This document shows positions 15,309 through 23,660 of a DNA stretch of 34,565 bases, piece after piece. This DNA is from Shinella sp. (GTDB taxonomy: Bacteria; Pseudomonadota; Alphaproteobacteria; Rhizobiales; Rhizobiaceae), in assembly GCA_003248775.1 (NCBI GenBank), contig QFQX01000045.1:1-34565 (forward strand), written 5' to 3'. Position numbers and translations under genes: made by a program. The notes below the pieces were generated by a model, which was not told the origin of the DNA, made no database searches, and saw only the letters and a list, made by a program, of their open reading frames with translations. Numbering within the stretch: the stretch's first letter is position 1; the number at the start of each line of letters is the position of its first letter.

Positions 15309-15365
15309 CTTTCACGCCGCAAGTTACGTTCCCAGGTCGATATCCGGATACAAGGAGTCAAAACA

Positions 15366-15389
15366 CCGTGCGTCCGGAAGGAAGCACGG
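15366..15389 (-). terminator. Possible terminator of the cbb operon
   Basis: On the minus strand a CCGTGC/GCACGG hairpin (arms 15384-15389 and 15366-15371) lies 35 bases after the stop of the last operon gene and is followed by TGTTTTG. The 12-base loop is long and the T-run short, so this is a moderate candidate. Confidence 0.4.
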
Positions 15390-15424
15390 CGTTCTGGATT
15401 TCGGCATCCTGTTGTATCTCAGAC

Positions 15425-16018
15425 TCAGGAATGAACCGTCACCGAAGACCAGTCGTCGGCCGGGCTGCCGGCTTTCCACTTGATCGAGCAGCCAATGGAC
15501 GGCTGCTGCACGGCGGGCCCCTGTCCGGTCCGGGCAATCTGGATCATGGCTGCGAGGAGGTCGCGACGCAGGTCGCCGGCCTCCTTCTCCTTGCGTGATG
15601 CATCGAGGCGGCCGCGATATTGCAGTTCCAGTCCACTGTTGAAGCCGAAGAAATCCGGTGTGCAGACGGCGCCGTAGGTGCGGGCGACAGCCTGATCCTC
15701 ATCGTGGAGATAGGGGAAGGGAAGAAGGTGTTCCTCGGCGAAACGCTTCATGTTCTCGAAGGAATCGTCGGGATAGGCGCTGGAATCATTGGAGTTGATC
15801 GCCACGAAGCCGATGCCGTGCTTTTCGAGCTCGAGGGCATCCTCGACGATGCGCTCGATCACGGCCTTCACATAGGGGCAATGATTGCAGATGAACGCGA
15901 CGACAAGCCCGTTCGGGCCGGCGAGATCATGGATCGAAAAGGCCCGTCCCTCAGTCCCGATGAGGCGGGCATCCACGGCTTTCCAGCCGAAATCGCAAAT
16001 CGGTGCTGTCGCTGCCAT
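15425..16018 (-). CDS. Thioredoxin-like/redoxin family protein
   Basis: Protein of 197 residues without a signal peptide, of the AhpC/TSA-redoxin superfamily. The active-site motif is CNHCPYVK at about residues 44-51, in place of thioredoxin's CGPC, and further cysteines occur in GAVCTPDFFGF and in the conserved tail PSIGCSIKWK. This is a widespread family whose substrates are not established. GGGGGAAG lies upstream of the ATG at 16018. It starts 22 bases after the rpe stop, so it is very likely the last gene of the cbb operon; whether it acts on Calvin-cycle enzymes is speculation. Confidence 0.88.
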   Translation of the reverse strand: MAATAPICDFGWKAVDARLIGTEGRAFSIHDLAGPNGLVVAFICNHCPYVKAVIERIVEDALELEKHGIGFVAINSNDSSAYPDDSFENMKRFAEEHLLPFPYLHDEDQAVARTYGAVCTPDFFGFNSGLELQYRGRLDASRKEKEAGDLRRDLLAAMIQIARTGQGPAVQQPSIGCSIKWKAGSPADDWSSVTVHS

Positions 16019-16040
16019 TGTCTTCCCCCTTTTGCTGGTT

Positions 16041-16745
16041 TCAGGCGGCTTCGCGAACCCTTTCCGATGCCTTGCGCAATGCGGAAATATTGTCCGCGTA
16101 GGCCTGTTCGCCGCCTTTGAAGATCGCCGAGCCTGCCACGAGTATATCGGCTCCTGCGGACACGACCAGCGGCGCCGTCTGTGGCGTAACGCCGCCGTCG
16201 ATTTCGATCATGATCGGCCTCTTGCCGATCATCGACTTTACCCGCCGGACCTTCTCCACCACCGAGGGGATGAAGGCCTGCCCGCCGAATCCGGGGTTCA
16301 CGGTCATCATCAGCACGAGGTCGACGCGATCAAGTGAATATTCGATGACGTTTTCCGGCGTCGAGGGATTGAGCGAGACGCCGGCCTTGCAGCCGAGATC
16401 GCGGATCGCCTGAAGCGAGCGGTCGAGATGGGTGCAGGCCTCGGCATGGACGGTGATGTAGTCGCAGCCGGCTTCCGCGAAGGCCGCGAGATAAGGATCG
16501 GCTGGCTCGATCATCAGATGACAGTCGAACACCTTGTCGGTGCGGTTGCGGATGGCCTTGATGACCGGAGGACCGAAGGTGATGTTCGGCACGAAATGAC
16601 CGTCCATCACGTCGAGATGGATCCAGTCGGCCCCGGCGCGGCAGACGGCCTCGACTTCTTCACCGAGGCGGGAGAAATCGGCCGATAGCACCGACGGCGC
16701 GATGATGATGTCGGTTGTCATCTTGGGTGTCATCTCGGTTATCAT
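16041..16745 (-). CDS. rpe: Ribulose-phosphate 3-epimerase
   Basis: Cytoplasmic TIM-barrel enzyme of 234 residues that interconverts xylulose 5-phosphate and ribulose 5-phosphate, feeding phosphoribulokinase. Family motifs are all present: APSVLSADF near the start, HLDVMDGHFVPN with the metal His and catalytic Asp, DCHLMIE, VNPGFGGQ for phosphate binding and EIDGGV with the second catalytic Asp. The ATG at 16745 is supported by GGGAGG seven bases upstream and by an ATGA overlap with the cbbX stop. In Calvin-cycle operons this gene is also called cbbE or ppe. Confidence 0.95.
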   Translation of the reverse strand: MITEMTPKMTTDIIIAPSVLSADFSRLGEEVEAVCRAGADWIHLDVMDGHFVPNITFGPPVIKAIRNRTDKVFDCHLMIEPADPYLAAFAEAGCDYITVHAEACTHLDRSLQAIRDLGCKAGVSLNPSTPENVIEYSLDRVDLVLMMTVNPGFGGQAFIPSVVEKVRRVKSMIGKRPIMIEIDGGVTPQTAPLVVSAGADILVAGSAIFKGGEQAYADNISALRKASERVREAA

Positions 16746-17674
16746 GGCGATACCTCCCGGGGCTGGTCTGGCGTGGTGAAGACGCGGCTGGCCGCAATGT
16801 CGCGGTCTATGATGGTGGAAAGCTGCTCGGCGTTGACGGGGCTTTTCGTCTCCTCGAACAGGCGGTTGGCCTGTCGCAGCCGCGCCCGGTCGAGCGCGTT
16901 GCGGATGGAGCGGGCATTGGCGAAATGCGGCTGGCCGCGGCGACGGGCGATATAGTCGGCCATCACCGTCACCGCACCCCTGTCGAGATGATAGCCCTGC
17001 CGGTCCAGCATGCTTTCGGCGATGGAGAGCAGTTCGCCATCGTCATAATCCGGGAAGTCGATGTGGTGGGCGATGCGCGAACGGAAACCGGGATTGCTCT
17101 CGAAGAAGCGGTCCATCCGGTCGGAATAGCCGGCGAGGATCACCACGAGGTCGTCGCGGTTGTTTTCCATGACCTGCAGTAGGATCTCGATTGCTTCCTG
17201 GCCGTAATCGCGTTCGTTGTCGGGGCGATAGAGATAATAGGCCTCGTCGATGAAGAGCACGCCGCCCATGGCCTTCTTCAGGATTTCCTTGGTCTTGGGC
17301 GCCGTGTGGCCGATATACTGACCCACCAGATCGTCGCGGGTCACCGAGACCAGATGGCCCTTGCGGATATAGCCCAGCCGGTGAAGCAGGTCGGCCATGC
17401 GCAGCGCCACCGTGGTCTTGCCGGTGCCGGGATTGCCGGTGAAGCTCATGTGCAGGGAGGGAGGCTCGTGGGAAAGCCCCATGGCGCGGCGTGCCCGCTC
17501 GACCAGCAGCAGTGCCGCCGTCTCGCGGATCCGCTGCTTTACTGGTTTCAGGCCGACGAGCTGTCGGTCCAGCTCGTCGAGAATATCGCTCACCCCGGAC
17601 GTGCGATATTCCTCCCTGAGATCGATGGTTTCATGAGGACCTTTTTCCTCCGGGATCTTCTCTGGCATGCCCAT
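16742..17674 (-). CDS. cbbX: Red-type Rubisco activase
   Basis: AAA+ ATPase of 310 residues, the usual CbbX size. It remodels Rubisco that is blocked by ribulose bisphosphate by pulling on the C-terminus of the large subunit. Walker A is GNPGTGKTT, Walker B is VLFIDEAYYL, the pore-loop Tyr lies in QYIGHTAPK, and sensor and arginine-finger segments follow (FRSRIAHHIDF). The ATG at 17674 is preferred because GGGAGGAAGG lies just upstream; a second ATG follows two codons later. Its place after cbbS is the standard order for form IC Rubisco. Confidence 0.96.
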   Translation of the reverse strand: MGMPEKIPEEKGPHETIDLREEYRTSGVSDILDELDRQLVGLKPVKQRIRETAALLLVERARRAMGLSHEPPSLHMSFTGNPGTGKTTVALRMADLLHRLGYIRKGHLVSVTRDDLVGQYIGHTAPKTKEILKKAMGGVLFIDEAYYLYRPDNERDYGQEAIEILLQVMENNRDDLVVILAGYSDRMDRFFESNPGFRSRIAHHIDFPDYDDGELLSIAESMLDRQGYHLDRGAVTVMADYIARRRGQPHFANARSIRNALDRARLRQANRLFEETKSPVNAEQLSTIIDRDIAASRVFTTPDQPREVSP

Positions 17675-17706
17675 TGTCCTTCCTCCCTCTCATGTTCCCG
17701 GTGTGA

Positions 17707-18096
17707 TCAGCGCGCCGTCGCCCACGAGTAGTTCTGCGACCGGCTGCGCACATCGGTCCGGGTCATTGCCAGTTCCGGTTCGTTTTCCGGGCGGTTGACG
17801 ATGAAGGACATGGTCACCGTTTCGAAGCCGCGGGAGGAATCGAAGGCGTTGAGCCGGATGTAGTGCTGCGGATAGGCCTTGCGGCATTCGTCCAGCTCCA
17901 TCGTCACGCCCTTGGCGTCCTTCAGGTCGAACATCGGGTGGCCCCACATTTCCCAATAGGTGTTCCGCGGATGGGGGTCGTCGGTATACTCGATGCCGAT
18001 GGCCCATCCCTTGCGCAGGCAGTATTCCACCTGCGCGGTGATCTGTTCGTCCGTGAGGTCGGGCAGGAACGAGAAGCAGCCCTGGGTGATACGCAT
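17707..18096 (-). CDS. cbbS: Rubisco small subunit, form IC (red type)
   Basis: Protein of 129 residues. It opens with MRITQGCFSFLPDLTDEQI, as red-type small subunits do, and has the family's YWEMWGHPMFDL segment and an extended C-terminus (about 25 residues past the core) that forms the extra beta-hairpins of the red-type enzyme. Start at 18096 is set by AAGGAGA upstream; the longer open frame above it is the antisense-like extension through cbbL. It lies 25 bases after cbbL and 32 before cbbX. Confidence 0.97.
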   Translation of the reverse strand: MRITQGCFSFLPDLTDEQITAQVEYCLRKGWAIGIEYTDDPHPRNTYWEMWGHPMFDLKDAKGVTMELDECRKAYPQHYIRLNAFDSSRGFETVTMSFIVNRPENEPELAMTRTDVRSRSQNYSWATAR

Positions 18097-18121
18097 TTCC
18101 GTTCTCCTTGTCTCTTGTGTT

Positions 18122-19582
18122 TCAGGCCACGCTGACGCTCGGAACGAAGTCCGACGTGTCGGTGGGGGTGTAGTTGAAGCTGATTTTGCCCCAGGTATCG
18201 AGCGCGGCCTCGAGCGGCTTGCACCACCTTGCGGCGGCGCGCAGGATTTCCGGCCCTTCATTGGCGATATCGCGCCCCTCGTTGCGGGCGAGAACCATGG
18301 CTTCGAGCGCAACGCGGTTTGCGGTGGCGCCCGCCTGAATGCCCATCGGATGGCCGATGGTGCCGCCGCCGAACTGCAGCACCACATCGTCGCCGAAGAG
18401 GTCGAGCAGCTGATGCATCTGGCCGGCATGGATGCCGCCCGAAGCGACCGGCATGACCTTCTTCAGGTCCGCCCAATCCTGGTCGAAGAAGAGACCGCGC
18501 GGCAGGTCCACCTCGTTCTTCATCTCGCGGCAGACGTTGTAGTAGCCCTGTACGGTCGGCGGATCGCCTTCCAGCTTGCCGACGGCGGTGCCGGCATGAA
18601 GATGGTCGACGCCCGCAAGCCGCAGCCACTTGGCGATGACGCGGAAGGAAATGCCGTGGTTCTTCTGGCGGGTATAGGTGCCGTGTCCGGCCCGGTGCAT
18701 ATGCAGGATCATGTCGTTCTGGCGGCACCATTCGGACATGGACTGGATCGCTGTCCAGCCGATGATGAGGTCGACCATGACGATGACGGAGCCGAGTTCC
18801 TTGGCGAATTCGGCGCGGCGGTACATTTCCTCCATCGTGCCGGCAGTGACGTTAAGGTAATGGCCCTTGACCTCGCCGGTGACGGCGGAGGCGTGGTTCA
18901 CGGCCTCCATGCAATAGAGGAAACGGTCGCGCCAGTGCATGAAGGGCTGCGAGTTGATGTTCTCGTCGTCCTTCATGAAGTCGAGGCCGCCCTTCAGGCC
19001 TTCATAGACGACGCGGCCGTAGTTCTTGCCGGAGAGGCCGAGCTTCGGCTTGGTCGTCGCGCCGAGCAGCGGCTTGCCGAACTTGTCCAGCCGCTCGCGC
19101 TCCACCACGATGCCGGTCGGCGGACCCTTGTAGGTCTTGATGTAGGCGACGGGCAGGCGCATGTCTTCAAGACGCGCGGCCTTCAGCGGCTTGAACGAGA
19201 AGACGTTGCCGATGATCGAGGCCGTCAGGTTGGCGATCGAGCCTTCCTCGAAAAGGATCAGATCATAGGCGACGTAGCAGAAGTATTGTCCCGGCGTGCC
19301 GGGCACGGGATCGACCCTGTAGGCCTTGGCGCGATACTGGTCGCAGGCGGTCAGCCTGTCGGTCCACACGACGGTCCAGGTGGCGGTCGAGCTTTCGCCG
19401 GCAACGGCGGCGGCCGCCTCGATCGGATCGACGCCATCCTGCGGCGTGATGCGGAAAAGCGCGATCAGATCGGTGTCCTTCGGCACGTAGTCGCCGTTCC
19501 AGTAGCCCATCTGCGCGTATTTCAGCACGCCCGCCCGGTAGCGTTCCTTGCCCTTGATTTCGGTCTTTGCATCGGCGTTCAT
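18122..19582 (-). CDS. cbbL: Rubisco large subunit, form IC (red type)
   Basis: Protein of 486 residues that carboxylates or oxygenates ribulose 1,5-bisphosphate. The carbamylated lysine is Lys204 in GGLDFMKDDEN, with Asp206 and Glu207 as magnesium ligands. Lys178 in TTKPKLGL is the proton-shuttling lysine, and loop 6 reads HAGTAVGKLEGDP. The N-terminal KGKERYRAGVLKYA segment and overall length are those of the red-type (form IC) group found in rhizobia and Rhodobacter, not of green-type enzymes. The start lies 31 bases after the cbbA stop. All catalytic residues I could check are present. Confidence 0.98.
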   Translation of the reverse strand: MNADAKTEIKGKERYRAGVLKYAQMGYWNGDYVPKDTDLIALFRITPQDGVDPIEAAAAVAGESSTATWTVVWTDRLTACDQYRAKAYRVDPVPGTPGQYFCYVAYDLILFEEGSIANLTASIIGNVFSFKPLKAARLEDMRLPVAYIKTYKGPPTGIVVERERLDKFGKPLLGATTKPKLGLSGKNYGRVVYEGLKGGLDFMKDDENINSQPFMHWRDRFLYCMEAVNHASAVTGEVKGHYLNVTAGTMEEMYRRAEFAKELGSVIVMVDLIIGWTAIQSMSEWCRQNDMILHMHRAGHGTYTRQKNHGISFRVIAKWLRLAGVDHLHAGTAVGKLEGDPPTVQGYYNVCREMKNEVDLPRGLFFDQDWADLKKVMPVASGGIHAGQMHQLLDLFGDDVVLQFGGGTIGHPMGIQAGATANRVALEAMVLARNEGRDIANEGPEILRAAARWCKPLEAALDTWGKISFNYTPTDTSDFVPSVSVA

Positions 19583-19613
19583 GGCTCTGTCCTTTCCTGT
19601 TTTCGGTGGGGGA

Positions 19614-20693
19614 TCAGGCGGCTTGCGACCGCGCCGTCTGGGGTTTCAGGCTCCCGCTCGCATAGCGTTTCGCCATGTCGCTCATCGGGATGACCTTGAT
19701 GCGGGAGGCATTGCCCGCCGTGCCGAAGGCCTCGAAGCGCGCCTTGCAGACGGCGGCCATGGCATCCATCGCGGGTTTGAGGAATTTGCGCGGGTCGAAT
19801 TCGTCCCGGCGCGTGTCGGCGACGCGGCGAAATTCCGCCGCCGCCGCAAGGCGAAGATCGGTGTCGATGTTGACCTTGCGGACACCGAAGCGGATGCCGC
19901 GGACAATCTCTTCCACCGGCACGCCATAGGTCTCGCGCATCGCGCCGCCATGGGCGTTGAAAACGTCCTGCCACTCCTCGGGCACGGAGGAAGAGCCGTG
20001 CATGACGATGTGGGTGTCGGGCAGGCGGCGATGGATCTTCTCGATGACATCCATGGCGAGAACCTCGCCCGTCGGCTTGCGGGTGAACTTGTAGGCGCCG
20101 TGCGAGGTGCCGATCGCCACCGCCAGCGCATCGACGCCGGTCTCTGCGACGAAGCGGGCGGCTTCGTCCGGATCGGTCAGCAATTGCGAGCGGTCGAGCG
20201 CGCCTTCGAAACCGTGACCGTCTTCGGCTTCGCCATGACCGGTTTCCAGCGAGCCGAGGCAGCCGAGTTCGCCCTCGACCGAGACGCCGACCATGTGGGC
20301 GAGGCGGGCGACCTCTGCGGTGATGCCGGCATTGTAGGCGTAGTCCGCCGGTGTCCTGGCGTCCTCCTTCAGCGAGCCGTCCATCATCACCGAGGTAAAG
20401 CCGTGCTGTATCGCCGAAAGGCAGGTGGAAACGGTGTTGCCGTGATCCTGATGAATGCAGATCGGGATGTCGGGATACATCAGTTCCAGCGCTTCCATCA
20501 TCTTGGCGAGCATGATGTCGTTGGCGTAGGACCGGGCGCCGCGCGAGGCCTGCAGGATAACAGGTGCATCGCAGGCCTTGGCCGCCTCCAGAATGGCAAG
20601 CCCCTGTTCCATGTTGTTGATGTTGAAGGCGGGCACGCCGTAACCGCGCTCTGCGGCATGGTCCAGCAATTGACGAAGCGTGATGCGGGCCAT
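19614..20693 (-). CDS. cbbA: Class II fructose-1,6/sedoheptulose-1,7-bisphosphate aldolase
   Basis: Zinc-dependent aldolase of 359 residues (Calvin-cycle subtype) that joins triose phosphates with each other or with erythrose 4-phosphate. Visible motifs are PAFNINNMEQ near the start, IHQDHG with a zinc His and the catalytic Asp, MMDGS, the glycine-rich GELGCLG segment with GTSHGAYKF, and MHGSSSVPEEW for phosphate binding. It lies 48 bases after the cbbT stop, the largest gap in the operon. Class II aldolases with this N-terminus are typical of cbb operons of alphaproteobacteria. Confidence 0.96.
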   Translation of the reverse strand: MARITLRQLLDHAAERGYGVPAFNINNMEQGLAILEAAKACDAPVILQASRGARSYANDIMLAKMMEALELMYPDIPICIHQDHGNTVSTCLSAIQHGFTSVMMDGSLKEDARTPADYAYNAGITAEVARLAHMVGVSVEGELGCLGSLETGHGEAEDGHGFEGALDRSQLLTDPDEAARFVAETGVDALAVAIGTSHGAYKFTRKPTGEVLAMDVIEKIHRRLPDTHIVMHGSSSVPEEWQDVFNAHGGAMRETYGVPVEEIVRGIRFGVRKVNIDTDLRLAAAAEFRRVADTRRDEFDPRKFLKPAMDAMAAVCKARFEAFGTAGNASRIKVIPMSDMAKRYASGSLKPQTARSQAA

Positions 20694-20741
20694 GTCAGGC
20701 CTCCTTTGCGGGTTGATGGTTGAATGGGGTGTTCCTTCGGG

Positions 20742-22769
20742 TCATCGCCGGCGTTCCTTCCGGCCGCGGCCGATGAGATGCAGCGCTTCCGCCGCGACGT
20801 GCTCCGGGGTGATGCCGAAATGTCTGTAGAGTTCGCCGGCCGGGGCGGATGCTCCGAAGCCCCGCATGCCGATGAACGTGCCATGGGGGCCGATCCAGCG
20901 GTCCCAGCCGAGCCGTCCGGCCGCCTCGACGGCGATGCGTGGTGCGCCGCCCAATATCCTTCGCTGGTAGGCGTCGGTCTGGGTCTCGAACTTTTCCCAT
21001 GAGGGCATGGAAACGACCGCGGCCTCGACACCGTTTTCGGCGCGCAGCTTGTCGGCAGCCTGGACGGCGATCTCGACTTCCGAACCGGTAGCGAGCAGCG
21101 TGATGTCGCGCGGTCCCTTCGCTTCCCGCAGGATATAGGCTCCCCGTGCGGAGAGGTTTTCCTGGGTGTCCGTCGTGCGGAGCATGGGCAGGGCCTGCCG
21201 GGACAGCGCGAGCGCGCTCGGGGTCGATTTTTCGGTGAGGGCCAGTTCCCAGCATTCGGCCGTTTCGATGATATCGGCAGGCCGGAAGACGTTGATATTA
21301 GGCGTCGCCCGCAGCATGGCGAGATGCTCGACCGGCTGGTGCGTCGGGCCGTCCTCGCCGAGCCCGATGGAATCGTGTGTCAGCACATAGACGACCGGCA
21401 GTCCCATGAGCGCGGAAAGACGGATCGCGCCGCGGGCATAATCGGCGAACACAAGGAAGGTGCCGCCATAGGGAACGAAGCCGCCATGCAAAGCGATGCC
21501 GTTCATTGCTGCCGCCATGGTATGTTCACGAATGCCGTAATGCAGGTAACGACCACGGAAGCTGCCCGCAGTGATCGCCGGGGTCTGGGAAGTCATGGTG
21601 AGGTTGGAGCCGGTCAGGTCCGCCGAGCCGCCGATGGTCAGGTCGGTTGCGCCGTTGATGACTTCCAGCGCCATCTGGGAAGCCTGCCGGGTCGCGACCT
21701 TGGTGGCCTTTTCCCGGTGTTCGTTGCGGAATCTGGCAAGCCGGCGTGCGGTTTCCGGGCCGATATCCCTGTTGATGGTACGTTCATAGCGTGCCTTCGA
21801 ACGGGTGGCGTCCCGTCGGATTTCCCAGGTTTCGCGTGCCGCACGTCCACGGACCGCCACGCCCTCCCATGCGGACTTGATCTGCGGCGGCACGAAGAAG
21901 GGCGGGTGGGGCCAGTCGAGTTTTTCGCGGGTGGCGGTGATCTCCTTGTCGCCGAGAGCAGCACCATGGGTCTTGTGAGAACCTTCCATGCTGGCCGCGC
22001 CCTTGCCGATCAGTGTGCGGCAGGCGATCAGCGAGGGCTTGCGGCTCTTGCGGGCGCGGTCGATGGCCTTGGCCATGGCTTCGGGATCGTGGCCATCGAC
22101 GGCCTGAGCATTCCAGCCGGCAGCGCGAAAGCGCGCCAGCTGGTCCATCGACGTGGACAGGGAGGTCGCCCCATCGATGGAAATACGGTTGTCGTCCCAG
22201 AGTACGATGAGCTTGCGCAGCTTCAGGTGGCCGGCAAGGTCGATCGCCTCGTGGCTGATGCCTTCCTGCAGACAGCCATCGCCGGCAACGACATAGGTGA
22301 AGTGATTGCAGAGCGACGAGCCGAAGCGGGCCGCCATCATCTGTTCGGCGATTGCCATGCCGACTGCGGTGGAGATGCCCTGTCCGAGCGGACCGGTGGT
22401 CGTCTCGATGCCAAGCGCATGGCCGTATTCGGGATGTCCCGCCGTCTTCGCGCCGAACTGGCGGAAAGAGGATAGTTCGGACATCGGCATGTCGGCGAAG
22501 CCGATCAGGTGATGGATCGCATAGAGCAGCATCGAGCCATGCCCTGCCGACAGCACGAATCGGTCGCGGTCGGGCCAGTCCGGCATCGACGGATCGATCC
22601 GGATGAAGCGGTTGAACAGCACCGTCACCGCATCCGCCATGCCCATCGGCATGCCGGGGTGGCCGGAATTGGCTTTCTGCACGGCATCCATCGCCAGGAA
22701 ACGGATGGCATTGGCCATATCCTTCTCGGCAATGGCGGCGGAGCTGGCTGCTTTCTGGGAGATGTTCAT
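20742..22769 (-). CDS. cbbT: Transketolase
   Basis: Thiamine diphosphate enzyme of 675 residues that moves two-carbon units in the regenerative part of the Calvin cycle. The TPP-binding GDGCLQEG...WDDN motif lies near residue 155, the HGxxxLYAIHHL segment near 65, and the pyrimidine-domain RYLHYGIREHTMAA and DSIGLGEDGPTHQP segments near 410 and 470. The open frame continues 178 codons above the ATG at 22769, but GAGGAGG directly upstream of that ATG and homology fix the start. It lies 11 bases after the cbbP stop. Confidence 0.97.
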   Translation of the reverse strand: MNISQKAASSAAIAEKDMANAIRFLAMDAVQKANSGHPGMPMGMADAVTVLFNRFIRIDPSMPDWPDRDRFVLSAGHGSMLLYAIHHLIGFADMPMSELSSFRQFGAKTAGHPEYGHALGIETTTGPLGQGISTAVGMAIAEQMMAARFGSSLCNHFTYVVAGDGCLQEGISHEAIDLAGHLKLRKLIVLWDDNRISIDGATSLSTSMDQLARFRAAGWNAQAVDGHDPEAMAKAIDRARKSRKPSLIACRTLIGKGAASMEGSHKTHGAALGDKEITATREKLDWPHPPFFVPPQIKSAWEGVAVRGRAARETWEIRRDATRSKARYERTINRDIGPETARRLARFRNEHREKATKVATRQASQMALEVINGATDLTIGGSADLTGSNLTMTSQTPAITAGSFRGRYLHYGIREHTMAAAMNGIALHGGFVPYGGTFLVFADYARGAIRLSALMGLPVVYVLTHDSIGLGEDGPTHQPVEHLAMLRATPNINVFRPADIIETAECWELALTEKSTPSALALSRQALPMLRTTDTQENLSARGAYILREAKGPRDITLLATGSEVEIAVQAADKLRAENGVEAAVVSMPSWEKFETQTDAYQRRILGGAPRIAVEAAGRLGWDRWIGPHGTFIGMRGFGASAPAGELYRHFGITPEHVAAEALHLIGRGRKERRR

Positions 22770-22780
22770 GGGCGTCCTCC

Positions 22781-23650
22781 TCAAGACATGCGATGCTTGC
22801 GTTCGAGCAGTTTGTGGATGAGCGGCGTGAAAATGAGCTGCATGGCCAGATCGAGCTTGTCGCCGGGAACGACGATCGAATTGGCGCGCGACATGAAGCT
22901 GTTCTGCAGCATCGACAGCAGGTAGGGGAAATCGATCCCGCGCGGATTGGCGAAGCGGATCACCAGCATGGATTCGGCCGGTGTCGGGATCCACCGCGCG
23001 ATGAACGGGTTGGACGTATCGACGATCGGCACGCGCTGGAAGTTGATGTCTGTCAGCGAGAATTGAGGGCAGATGTAATGCACATAATCGGGCATGCGCC
23101 GGAGGATCGTGTCGGTGACGGCCTCGGTGGAATAGCCGCGCGTCGCCTTGTCGCGATGGATCTTCTGGATCCATTCGAGATTGATGACCGGAACGACGCC
23201 GATCTTCAGATCGCAATGCTGGGCGAGATTGGCATTTTCGGTAACGGCGCAGCCATGCAGGCCTTCGTAGAACAGAAGGTCGCTGTCGCGGAATTCTTCC
23301 CATTCCGTGAAGGTTCCGGGCGCGGTGCCGTATTTCGCGGCCTCGCCGTCGTCGTGGATATAATGGCGGGTGCGGCCGACGCCACGGCGACCATATTCCG
23401 AAAACACGCTTTCGAGGATTTCGAGTTCGTTGGCCTCGGCCGCGAAATGAGTGAAGTCGATGCCCTTGGCCTTCTCCTCGGCGATCTTTGCCTTCATCGC
23501 TTCGCGGTCATAGCGGTGGAAGGCATCGCCCTCGATGAAGGAAGCGGAGATATTCTCGCGCTTGAAGATCTTCTCGAAAGTGTCCTTGACGGTGGTGGTG
23601 CCTGCGCCGGACGAGCCCGTAATGGAAATGATCGGGTACTTTGCGGACAT
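22781..23650 (-). CDS. cbbP: Phosphoribulokinase, bacterial class I
   Basis: Protein of 289 residues that phosphorylates ribulose 5-phosphate to the Rubisco substrate. The P-loop is GSSGAGTTT at about residues 12-20, where Thr replaces the usual Lys, a known feature of bacterial class I enzymes. Catalytic and substrate segments EGDAFHRYDR, RTRHYIHDD and FYEGLHG are present. The ATG at 23650 is preferred to the in-frame start at 23707, because GAGGAGAA precedes it and the P-loop falls at the normal position. It starts 10 bases after the cbbF stop. Confidence 0.97.
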   Translation of the reverse strand: MSAKYPIISITGSSGAGTTTVKDTFEKIFKRENISASFIEGDAFHRYDREAMKAKIAEEKAKGIDFTHFAAEANELEILESVFSEYGRRGVGRTRHYIHDDGEAAKYGTAPGTFTEWEEFRDSDLLFYEGLHGCAVTENANLAQHCDLKIGVVPVINLEWIQKIHRDKATRGYSTEAVTDTILRRMPDYVHYICPQFSLTDINFQRVPIVDTSNPFIARWIPTPAESMLVIRFANPRGIDFPYLLSMLQNSFMSRANSIVVPGDKLDLAMQLIFTPLIHKLLERKHRMS

Positions 23651-23660
23651 TCTTTTCTCC

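Noticed and set aside
15145..15598. Plus-strand open frames in the gap between gfa and the thioredoxin-like gene
   Set aside because: They cross a large palindrome and then run antisense to the thioredoxin-like gene; no ribosome-binding site or recognisable protein.
17960..20723. Long plus-strand open frames (577 and 391 codons) across cbbL, cbbS and cbbA
   Set aside because: They are antisense to genes with full sets of catalytic motifs. GC-rich codon use produces such mirror frames; they have no ribosome-binding site, no domain pattern and His/Arg/Gly-rich composition.
22769..23303. 178-codon in-frame extension upstream of cbbT
   Set aside because: It overlaps cbbP on the same strand in another frame, has no transketolase homology, and the ATG at 22769 has an ideal ribosome-binding site.
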